Below are positions 1 through 5,253 of a stretch of 5,253 bases of DNA, piece after piece. Made by a program: the position numbers and the translations under genes. Numbering within the stretch: the first letter of the stretch is position 1; the number at the start of each line of letters is the position of its first letter. The stretch is from NCBI GenBank assembly GCA_001508595.1, contig LGHA01000088.1, positions 1-5,253 on the forward strand, written 5' to 3'. The notes under the pieces are model-generated. The model worked only from the letters and a program-made list of their open reading frames with translations. It did no database searches and had not been told where the DNA came from. The stretch is from Anaerolineaceae bacterium 46_22. Its GTDB lineage: Bacteria; Chloroflexota; Anaerolineae; Anaerolineales; Anaerolineaceae.

Positions 1-16
1 AACAGTAGAAAAGAAG

Positions 17-841
17 GTGGAATCACGAATTCACATTGGTGAAAATGCCAGAACACCCAGTATTGAATCCTTACCTGTCAAAATGGCTGCTGTTGACCTG
101 TCCGTTTATTACGGCAAATTTCGCGCCCTCAAAGATATCTCAATTAAAATTCCGGAAAACAAAATCACAGCATTGATCGGGCCTTCTGGCTGCGGGAAGT
201 CCACCTTATTGCGATCATTTAACCGGATGAATGACCTGGTCAATGGCTCCCGGGTTACAGGACAGATCCTGCTGAACGGGAAAAACATCTACGAGCCCGG
301 TATAGACGTGGTTGATATTCGACAGCGGGTTGGCATGGTCTTCCAGCGGCCCAATCCCTTCCCAATGAGCATATTTGATAATGTCGCCTACGGACCACGC
401 TTATATGGCATTCATAAAAAAAATATCCTTGAGGAGATCGTAGAAACAAGTCTGCGCAAGGCTGCGCTTTGGGATGACGTCAAGGATAAACTTGAGCAGT
501 CCGGGTTGGCGCTTTCTGGGGGGCAGCAGCAGCGCTTATGCATTGCCCGGGCAATCGCTGTTGAACCAGCGGTGATCTTAATGGACGAACCGGCATCTGC
601 CCTTGACCCAATCTCAACATTGAAGATTGAGGAATTGATGGAAAGCCTTAAAGAGGACTACACCATCGTGATCGTAACCCATAACATGCAGCAAGCTGCA
701 CGAGTGTCAGACTTCACAGCATTCTTGATGATCGATGAAGATCGGGCCGGTTGGCTGGTAGAATTTGGCGCAACCGAACAAATTTTTACAAATCCTCAAA
801 ACGAACAAACGGAGCAATACGTCACTGGTCGCTTTGGATAG
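17..841 (+). CDS. pstB: Phosphate ABC transporter ATP-binding protein PstB (start uncertain, possibly 5'-partial)
   Basis: ATPase subunit of the PstSCAB high-affinity phosphate importer; it sits on the cytoplasmic face of PstC/PstA and couples ATP hydrolysis to phosphate uptake (EC 7.3.2.1). All ABC motifs are visible: aromatic A-loop YYG (31-33), Walker [10 protein letters not shown] (55-63), Q-loop Q110 followed by the PstB-typical [12 protein letters not shown], signature LSGGQQQR (167-174 region), Walker B ILMDEP with D190/E191, D-loop SALD (194-197), H-loop H222, and the family's usual GRFG end. From GTG at 17 the protein is 274 residues, against roughly 250-260 usual. The start is unresolved: codons from base 2 are open (T-V-E-K-K), no properly spaced ribosome site precedes 17, and ATG at 83 also lacks one and would leave only nine residues before the A-loop. 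The real start may lie left of the window. pstS, pstC and pstA are expected upstream; phoU follows after 48 bases. The family call is very secure. Confidence 0.96.
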   Translation: MESRIHIGENARTPSIESLPVKMAAVDLSVYYGKFRALKDISIKIPENKITALIGPSGCGKSTLLRSFNRMNDLVNGSRVTGQILLNGKNIYEPGIDVVDIRQRVGMVFQRPNPFPMSIFDNVAYGPRLYGIHKKNILEEIVETSLRKAALWDDVKDKLEQSGLALSGGQQQRLCIARAIAVEPAVILMDEPASALDPISTLKIEELMESLKEDYTIVIVTHNMQQAARVSDFTAFLMIDEDRAGWLVEFGATEQIFTNPQNEQTEQYVTGRFG

Positions 842-854
842 AATGTTATACAAT

Positions 855-877
855 AAAGATGCCTGCAGGCAGCCTTT
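855..877 (+). promoter_or_regulatory. Imperfect inverted repeat / small hairpin just before the phoU ribosome site
   Basis: The core is a perfect 12-base palindrome, TGCCTGCAGGCA (860-871), flanked by AAAG (855-858) and CTTT (874-877). As RNA it could form a TGCC/GGCA stem with a TGCA loop, extended by AAAG/CTTT across a small asymmetric bulge. It ends exactly where the GAGGAG ribosome site of phoU (878-883) begins. There is no T-run, so it is not an intrinsic terminator. It could tune phoU translation, stabilise or process the pst mRNA, or bind a protein; it may also be chance. A weak -10-like TATACAAT (847-854) lies just upstream but has no convincing -35 partner, so I do not call a promoter. 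Confidence 0.3.
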
Positions 878-889
878 GAGGAGAAAATC

Positions 890-1579
890 ATGCCTCGTCA
901 AACATTAGATCGAGAAATACATCACTTACAGGATGAAGTCCTGCTGCTGGGAAGCATGGTGGAACAAGCCATGCTGAATGCAATTGACACACTCAAGCAA
1001 AGGGATAAAAAAGCAGCACGACTGGTATATCTTGATGATGAACGGATCAACGAAAAAAGATATGCCATTGAGAACCGTGTCTTGATCCTGTTTGCAACCC
1101 AACAACCCATTGCCCATGACTTGCGCTTGCTGGCAGCAATTCTTGAAGTGATCACGGAGCTGGAGCGGATGGGCGATTACGCCAAAGGGATTGCAAAAAT
1201 CACCGTCCGAATCAGCGATGATGAAACGCCGATACCGATCCGGGAAATCACCCGCATGGGAGACCTGGCAGTCAGCATGCTTCACCGTGCCCTCAGCGCC
1301 TTCATCAACGAAGATGTCAACATGGCTTACCGCATACCAAAAGAAGACGACCTGGTCGACGATCTTTACAACCAGGTTTATCACAAGAACGTCAACGCCA
1401 TGATCGCTAACCCGGAAATCATTGACCATTCCAGCTACATTATGTGGGTGGTTCACAACATTGAACGCATGGCAGATCGCGTGACCAATATCTGTGAACG
1501 AACCATCTTTATTGCCACAGGCGAATTATTAGAGATTGATATCTCAGATGATGAATGGGCAGAAGAGGATGAAAATTAA
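890..1579 (+). CDS. phoU: Phosphate signalling complex regulator PhoU
   Basis: Cytoplasmic all-helical regulator that links the Pst transporter to the phosphate-sensing histidine kinase and keeps the Pho response off when phosphate is plentiful. It has two three-helix PhoU repeats, each with the family's ExxxD metal-binding motif: ELERMGDYA (90-98; E92, D96) in the first and NIERMADRV (190-198; E192, D196) in the second. The opening residues, about 5-30, match the usual PhoU first helix (LDREIHHLQDEVLLLGSMVE). The length of 229 residues is normal. The ATG at 890 is supported by GAGGAG at 878-883 with a six-base spacer. It ends in a strongly acidic tail (SDDEWAEEDEN, 219-229), which is probably disordered. 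It lies 48 bases after pstB, the classical order, and a terminator follows. No PhoR or PhoB gene is in the window, so its sensor partner is unknown. Confidence 0.96.
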   Translation: MPRQTLDREIHHLQDEVLLLGSMVEQAMLNAIDTLKQRDKKAARLVYLDDERINEKRYAIENRVLILFATQQPIAHDLRLLAAILEVITELERMGDYAKGIAKITVRISDDETPIPIREITRMGDLAVSMLHRALSAFINEDVNMAYRIPKEDDLVDDLYNQVYHKNVNAMIANPEIIDHSSYIMWVVHNIERMADRVTNICERTIFIATGELLEIDISDDEWAEEDEN

Positions 1580-1609
1580 ACGACGCTTTCTTGAATATCC
1601 AATCAAACC

Positions 1610-1637
1610 AGGCCGGCTTTGTTAATGCCGGTTTTTT
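1610..1637 (+). terminator. Rho-independent terminator after phoU
   Basis: A GC stem, CCGGC (1613-1617) with GCCGG (1627-1631), closes a nine-base loop (1618-1626) and can be extended by G-U pairs and one A-U pair into the T-run. Six T residues follow at once (1632-1637). It lies 30 bases after the phoU stop. It likely ends the pst-phoU transcript and separates it from the CHAD gene, though the five-pair GC core is short and read-through is possible. Confidence 0.72.
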
Positions 1638-1648
1638 AATTCAAAGTG

Positions 1649-1675
1649 CCGGGTAAGCATATCCTTCATACCCGG
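1649..1675 (+). promoter_or_regulatory. Second hairpin in the leader of the CHAD gene
   Basis: The inverted repeat CCGGGTA (1649-1655) and TACCCGG (1669-1675) forms a perfect seven-pair stem with a 13-base loop. It is followed by CTTGAGAAAAAACG and the CHAD start codon, not by a T-run, so it is not a typical terminator in this direction. It sits 15 bases before the ATG, close to the weak ribosome site. It could be a 5' leader structure, an mRNA-stabilising element or a protein site. I could not find a convincing -10/-35 pair in the 111-base gap. Confidence 0.4.
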
Positions 1676-1690
1676 GCTTGAGAAAAAACG

Positions 1691-2665
1691 ATGGAAACAA
1701 AAGATCAAATAGAAATCTATCGTTTCGGCACAGCTTACATACTTGAGCAGATCCATCAATTTGAAGGCGAAATTGATGGCGCATTAAAGGAAAAGGATAT
1801 TGAGTATGTCCATCGAATGCGAGTTGCCTCCCGCAGGCTGAGGACAGCGCTGAATCTCTTCCATTTGTACTTGCCGGATGACACTGCTCAAATCTGGCGC
1901 CGTGAATTTAAAGGTATCACAAAGGCTTTAGGGCAAGCCAGGGATTTAGATGTCCAAATTCAACTTGTCAGAGGCTTTTTGATGGGGGATGTGGCGCGTG
2001 AATATGAATATGGATACAGGTGCCTGTTATTAAGGCTAAAACAAAATCGAAAAAAAGCCCAGGAAAACGTCAAATCCGCCATTGAGATTTTACAGGCAAA
2101 GGGGACACTCAACAGAATTCATACGGTTCTGAAAATGCCAGGGGAAGACCAGGACTTGAATTTTCCACCTTACTTATACCAGGCGCCATCCGAATCGATT
2201 CAAAGAGGATTAGAAAATTTCCTCAGCTACCAGGAATTCATTTACTCACCAAATAACGGGGATCATTTGCATGCCATGCGTATCGCCGGCAAGCGTTTGC
2301 GGTACACCATGGAAATTTTCGCGCCTCTTTTCCAGCAAAGATTGCTCCCATTTATTGAGATCATGAAAGAAATTCAGGATCAGCTGGGGGAAATTCACGA
2401 TTGTGATGTATGGGTCGTCTGGCTGCCTGAATTCATCGCGCTGGAACAAAACCGAAGGCAGGGGCATTTTAGCCATGCTCGGCGAGTAAAAAGATTGCTC
2501 CCCGGAATTCATCATTTAATTGAGGATCGGAAACTCGCTCGACAACAAGCGTATCATGCCTTTATTGAAAACTGGCAAAAACAAAAGGATGAACAAACCT
2601 GGGAGAAATTAGCAGAATTAATTGACCCATCTTTGGCGATCACTTATCAAAACCAAACCCTATAG
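1691..2665 (+). CDS. CHAD domain-containing protein (probable polyphosphate-binding)
   Basis: CHAD (conserved histidine alpha-helical domain) proteins bind inorganic polyphosphate on a basic surface, and several have been found on polyphosphate granules. Both halves of the helical pseudo-repeat are visible. The first has VHRMRVASRRLRTAL (40-54), with H41, R42, R44, R48, R49 and R51, followed by LGQARDLDVQ (80-89). The second has HAMRIAGKRLRYTME (194-208), with H194, R197, K201, R202 and R204, followed by LGEIHDCDVW (232-241). The repeated H-x2-R-x3-(K/R)RLR and LG-x3-D-x-D patterns are the family hallmark. The protein has 324 residues, with no CYTH domain, signal peptide or membrane segment. 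The ATG at 1691 has only a weak GAG upstream. Its position after pstB-phoU supports a phosphate-storage role. The next gene begins 21 bases later without a terminator, so co-transcription is likely. The family call is secure; the cellular role is inferred. Confidence 0.9.
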   Translation: METKDQIEIYRFGTAYILEQIHQFEGEIDGALKEKDIEYVHRMRVASRRLRTALNLFHLYLPDDTAQIWRREFKGITKALGQARDLDVQIQLVRGFLMGDVAREYEYGYRCLLLRLKQNRKKAQENVKSAIEILQAKGTLNRIHTVLKMPGEDQDLNFPPYLYQAPSESIQRGLENFLSYQEFIYSPNNGDHLHAMRIAGKRLRYTMEIFAPLFQQRLLPFIEIMKEIQDQLGEIHDCDVWVVWLPEFIALEQNRRQGHFSHARRVKRLLPGIHHLIEDRKLARQQAYHAFIENWQKQKDEQTWEKLAELIDPSLAITYQNQTL

Positions 2666-2686
2666 TCTTACTTGAGAAAATAGACG

Positions 2687-4261
2687 ATGAAAATTACCCT
2701 CATTTCCGATATTCACGGCAATTTACCAGCCCTCGAAGCCGTCCTGCGCCACGCCAAAAACCAGGCAGCGGATCAAATGGTATTAAACCTGGGCGATTTA
2801 ACAGGTTACGGTCCGCACCCTGAACAAGTGGTGAGGTGGTCAAAAAATGAACAGGTCACCAACATTCTCGGGAATTATGACAAAAAAGTCATCCGTAAAG
2901 CATATCGAAACACGGGATGGCAAAAGGTCAATAACCCAGATAAACGTGCCATGTTTACCTGGACCTACCGGGCGCTTTCAAAAAAATCCATCAAATATAT
3001 GAAAACCCTGCCAGAAACACGTCAGCTTGAAATTGCAGGTAAACACATCTTGATGACCCACGGCAGTCCTGCATCCATCAGTGAACATTTAGGGGCGGAC
3101 ACGCCCGATAAACGTCTGGCTGCCCTGGTTGAAATGACGGATGCTGAGATCATTCTATTTGGCCATTCCCACCAGGCATTCAAAAGAAAAGTGGATAATA
3201 CTTTGTTCATTAACCCGGGCAGCGTCGGCCGATTGGATGATGGTGATCCACGAGCCAGCTTTGCAGTATTAGAAATTGAGGATGATGGGGTTGAAGTTCA
3301 TTTTTATCGAGTGCCATACGACATCATGTCTGCCGTAAATGCCATGCGCATGACAGGTTTGCCAGAAATATTTGCGCAAATACTCCGACAGGGTTTGAAT
3401 TATGCTGATGTTAAGTCCAATTTCAACAGCCCGTCCAAGCCGGATGACTTAGAACCCAATGGGACATTGACCCTTTTGACGGATTTCGGACTTCAGGACC
3501 ATTTTGTGGGGGTGATGAAAGGTGTTATCACCAATATAGCGCCCCAAACAAACATTGTCGATATCAGTCACCAGGTTCGACCACAGAATATCCACCTGGG
3601 TGGACATCTGCTGGCACAAGCGCTGCCTTATTTTCCCCCTGGTACAGTTCATGTGGCGGTGGTGGATCCCGGGGTAGGCACCCAGCGTCGCGCCCTTGCA
3701 GCCCAAATTGGCGATCACTACTTTGTTGCGCCAGACAACGGCCTGCTTACGCCCATCCTGGAGCACGCTCATGAAACTGGACAGGTCATTGAGATCGTCA
3801 GTCTGAACCAGTCAAAATACTGGCTGCCTGACCCAAGTACGTCCTTTCATGGACGGGATATCTTTGCACCAATTGCGGCACACCTTGTAAACGGCATGCC
3901 GCTGGATAGGCTGGGCGACAGGATTGACAATCCCATCATGCTGGCATTGCCCCAACCGTCATTGGGGGACCAGGGATGGCTGGGTGAGGTGATCATGGTG
4001 GATGTTTTTGGGAACCTGAGCACAAATCTCAGGGGGGATTTATTCGAAAATAACATTGGGGAGATAACTGTGATACTCAAAGGCAAGCATATTCGCGGAC
4101 TCATAGGCACCTTTGGCAATGCGAAGGAGGGTGACCTGATCGCAATCATTGACAGCAGCGGTTGCCTTTCAATTGCCGTTGTTAATGGCGACGCTTCAAA
4201 AACCCTGGGTGCAGATATTGGAACCCCAGTTCAGGTCATTTTTTCTTCTAAAATCTCATAG
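2687..4261 (+). CDS. Fusion protein: YfcE-like metallophosphoesterase + DUF62 SAM hydrolase (adenosine-forming)
   Basis: Two complete enzymes in one 524-residue chain. Residues 1-235 are a calcineurin-like metallophosphoesterase with every metal motif: SDIHGN (7-12; D8, H10), GD (36-37), GNYD (62-65), THGSP (124-128; H125), GHSH (159-162) and NPGSVGR (176-182). Its substrate is unknown; relatives cleave phosphodiesters or nucleotides. A polar linker (about 236-259) leads to residues 260-521, a SAM hydroxide adenosyltransferase that splits S-adenosylmethionine with water into adenosine and methionine. It shows LLTDFG (263-268), D271, VVDPGVG (325-331), R334, APDNG (348-352), FHGRD (387-391) and the C-terminal DVFGNLSTN (439-447). 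D327, R334 and H388 correspond to the Asp-Arg-His set described for this hydrolase family, so hydrolysis is likelier than SAM chlorination or fluorination. No membrane segment or signal peptide is seen. The frame is continuous, with no in-frame ATG near the junction. The ATG at 2687 shares its leader with the CHAD gene. Domain calls are secure; joint function is unknown. Confidence 0.93.
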   Translation: MKITLISDIHGNLPALEAVLRHAKNQAADQMVLNLGDLTGYGPHPEQVVRWSKNEQVTNILGNYDKKVIRKAYRNTGWQKVNNPDKRAMFTWTYRALSKKSIKYMKTLPETRQLEIAGKHILMTHGSPASISEHLGADTPDKRLAALVEMTDAEIILFGHSHQAFKRKVDNTLFINPGSVGRLDDGDPRASFAVLEIEDDGVEVHFYRVPYDIMSAVNAMRMTGLPEIFAQILRQGLNYADVKSNFNSPSKPDDLEPNGTLTLLTDFGLQDHFVGVMKGVITNIAPQTNIVDISHQVRPQNIHLGGHLLAQALPYFPPGTVHVAVVDPGVGTQRRALAAQIGDHYFVAPDNGLLTPILEHAHETGQVIEIVSLNQSKYWLPDPSTSFHGRDIFAPIAAHLVNGMPLDRLGDRIDNPIMLALPQPSLGDQGWLGEVIMVDVFGNLSTNLRGDLFENNIGEITVILKGKHIRGLIGTFGNAKEGDLIAIIDSSGCLSIAVVNGDASKTLGADIGTPVQVIFSSKIS

Positions 4262-4282
4262 GATCAAATTAATTTATACCTG

Positions 4283-4299
4283 AATTATCTAATATAATT
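4283..4299 (+). promoter_or_regulatory. AT-rich inverted repeat over the sufS -10 box (candidate operator)
   Basis: AATTAT (4283-4288) and ATAATT (4294-4299) form a perfect inverted repeat with a five-base spacer, covering the predicted -10 hexamer of sufS. SUF operons are commonly controlled by Rrf2-family (IscR-like), Fur-like or SufR regulators that bind such dyads, so an operator here would fit. The sequence does not match any consensus I can recall closely, and AT-rich DNA makes short dyads common. A second AT dyad, AAAATT/AATTTT (4311-4316 and 4326-4331), lies between it and the ribosome site. Confidence 0.3.
4293..4298 (+). promoter_or_regulatory. Predicted -10 box of the sufS promoter
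   Basis: A perfect TATAAT lies 48 bases before the sufS start codon in an 85-base AT-rich gap. At 17-18 bases upstream the -35 region (TTAATT/TAATTT around 4269-4275) is a poor match to TTGACA, so the promoter may need an activator or be moderate in strength. It would give a 5' leader of roughly 40 bases and make sufS the first gene of its own transcription unit. Confidence 0.45.
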
Positions 4300-4346
4300 G
4301 CATGTCGGGTAAAATTCAATAAATAAATTTTGAAGCGAAGGACACT

Positions 4347-5253
4347 ATGGCAATTAATATTGAAAAAATTCGAAAAGACTTTCCGATTTTATCAAGATCT
4401 GTTAATGGAAAGCCCCTCACCTACCTGGATAATGCAGCCACAACACAAAAACCGCAGCCGGTTATCGATGCCATTGTGGATTATTACACAAATTACAACA
4501 GCAACATCCATCGCGGGGCACATCACCTCTCAAACCTGGCAACCGAAGCCCATGAGGCGGCTCGCAATACGATAAAGGATTACATCAACGCCAGATATGA
4601 CCGCGAAATCATCTTCACCCGGGGAACAACGGAGGCTATTAACCTGGTCGCTTCTTCTTTTGGGCAGGCTTTTGTAAAACCAGGAGATGAAGTCATTGTA
4701 ACAGAATTAGAGCACCATTCCAATTTTGTCCCCTGGCAGATGATGTGTGAGCGGCAGGGTGCCCATTTCAGGGTTGTCCCCTTTGATGAGAATGGTGACT
4801 TGCAATTGGACGTGCTTGAAAAATTATTAAACGACAGTACGCGCATCCTTGCCTTTAATCACGTCTCCAATTCGCTGGGCACCGTCAACCCCGCAAAAGA
4901 AATCATTAAGATGGCACATGATGCTGGTGCGGCAGTGCTTGTGGATGCTGCCCAATCGGTTCAGCACATCGAGCATGATGTCCAGGACTTGGATGCAGAT
5001 TTTTATGCCTTTTCCGGGCACAAAATTTATGGGCCGACCGGGATTGGCGTTCTTTACGGCAAGGAAAAATGGCTGGATGCGATGCCGCCCTACCAGGGGG
5101 GTGGCGAAATGATTGACCAGGTGTCCGTTGAAAAGACCACCTATAACAAAATCCCCTTCAAATTTGAAGCTGGAACGCCCAATATCGTGGGGCCGATTGG
5201 GCTGGCTGCAGCCATTGATTACATAAACAATTTCAATTTTGATGAGCTGATCG
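4347..5253 (+). CDS. sufS: Cysteine desulfurase SufS (3'-partial, cut by the window edge)
   Basis: Pyridoxal-phosphate enzyme that takes sulfur from cysteine, giving alanine and an enzyme-bound persulfide for SUF iron-sulfur cluster assembly in the cytoplasm (EC 2.8.1.7). The 302 codons present cover the N-terminal arm and most of the class V aminotransferase fold: YLDNAATTQKP (26-36), NIHRGAHHLS (53-62), TRGTTEAINLVA (91-102), ELEHHSNFVPW (120-130) with H123, HVSNSLGT (172-179), VDAAQSV (199-205) with D200 and Q203, and the cofactor-binding lysine K226 in SGHKIYGP. These positions coincide with the E. coli SufS numbering. The persulfide cysteine (near residue 364 in that family) and the C-terminal quarter lie beyond the edge. 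The ATG at 4347 follows AAGGA (4338-4342) with a short four-base spacer. SufS is chosen over IscS/NifS because of the long-form N-terminus and the HHSNFVPW and NIHRGAHHLS motifs. SUF partners such as sufU or sufBCD are expected downstream. Confidence 0.95.
   Translation, partial: MAINIEKIRKDFPILSRSVNGKPLTYLDNAATTQKPQPVIDAIVDYYTNYNSNIHRGAHHLSNLATEAHEAARNTIKDYINARYDREIIFTRGTTEAINLVASSFGQAFVKPGDEVIVTELEHHSNFVPWQMMCERQGAHFRVVPFDENGDLQLDVLEKLLNDSTRILAFNHVSNSLGTVNPAKEIIKMAHDAGAAVLVDAAQSVQHIEHDVQDLDADFYAFSGHKIYGPTGIGVLYGKEKWLDAMPPYQGGGEMIDQVSVEKTTYNKIPFKFEAGTPNIVGPIGLAAAIDYINNFNFDELI

Noticed and set aside
847..854. TATACAAT as a -10 box for a separate phoU promoter
   Set aside because: No acceptable -35 sequence lies 16-18 bases upstream, and phoU is normally transcribed with the pst genes.
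926..1456. 176-residue open frame on the minus strand opposite phoU
   Set aside because: It lies wholly within the well-supported phoU gene, has no recognisable domain and no ribosome site, and reads like an antisense shadow.
2337..2502. 13-base direct repeat AAAGATTGCTCCC at 2337-2349 and 2490-2502
   Set aside because: It is in the same codon phase and encodes RLLP in two helices of the CHAD protein; coincidence or helix similarity explains it, and no duplicated segment extends around it.
3395..3470. A separate start for the SAM hydrolase half (for example TTG at 3467)
   Set aside because: There is no usable ribosome site, no in-frame ATG nearby and no stop codon before it, so one fused protein is the simpler reading.
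3449..3772. 107-residue minus-strand frame opposite the SAM hydrolase domain
   Set aside because: The plus-strand frame carries clear catalytic motifs; this one has no family features and is a shadow.
4330..5112. Plus-strand open frames at 4330-4575 and 4849-5112
   Set aside because: Both are out of frame with sufS, whose frame gives a continuous, motif-rich cysteine desulfurase from 4347 to the edge.
1..5253. CRISPR array, insertion sequence, tRNA or phage-defence genes
   Set aside because: I found no regularly spaced repeats, transposase motifs, tRNA-like arms or defence domains; the gaps are too short to hide them and all genes are housekeeping or metabolic in type.

Overview
The window (5,253 bases) looks like ordinary bacterial chromosome. 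It has five plus-strand genes, short intergenic gaps (21 to 111 bases), mid-range GC and no mobile element, CRISPR array, tRNA or rRNA that I can see. Protein style and gene content suggest a Chloroflexota bacterium of the Anaerolineae type. This is an impression from the sequences, not a search result, and the phylum is uncertain.

Layout: (1) 1-841, pstB, the ATPase of the high-affinity phosphate importer. Its reading frame is still open at the left edge, so its true start may lie outside. (2) 890-1579, phoU, the phosphate signalling regulator, with a strong ribosome site and a small hairpin just before it. (3) 1580-1690, a 111-base gap holding an intrinsic terminator that probably ends the pst-phoU unit, then a second hairpin without a T-run. 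(4) 1691-2665, a CHAD-domain protein, a family known to bind inorganic polyphosphate. (5) 2687-4261, a 524-residue protein joining a complete YfcE-like metallophosphoesterase to a complete DUF62-type SAM hydrolase (adenosine-forming). (6) 4262-4346, an 85-base AT-rich gap with a good -10 box and an inverted repeat over it. (7) 4347-5253, the first 302 codons of sufS, the cysteine desulfurase of SUF iron-sulfur cluster assembly, cut by the right edge.

How they work together: pstB and phoU import phosphate and restrain the phosphate-starvation response. The CHAD gene next door suggests that imported phosphate is linked to polyphosphate storage. The CHAD and fusion genes are 21 bases apart with no terminator between them, and they share a near-identical leader (CTTGAGAAAA ... 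ACGATG), so they are probably co-transcribed. sufS appears to start a separate SUF transcription unit.

The most unusual item is the metallophosphoesterase / SAM-hydrolase fusion. Both halves keep the expected catalytic residues, and no in-frame ATG or credible restart lies near the junction, so it reads as a true bifunctional protein. I found no wholly new system. The phosphate/polyphosphate neighbourhood with this fusion is the best lead.
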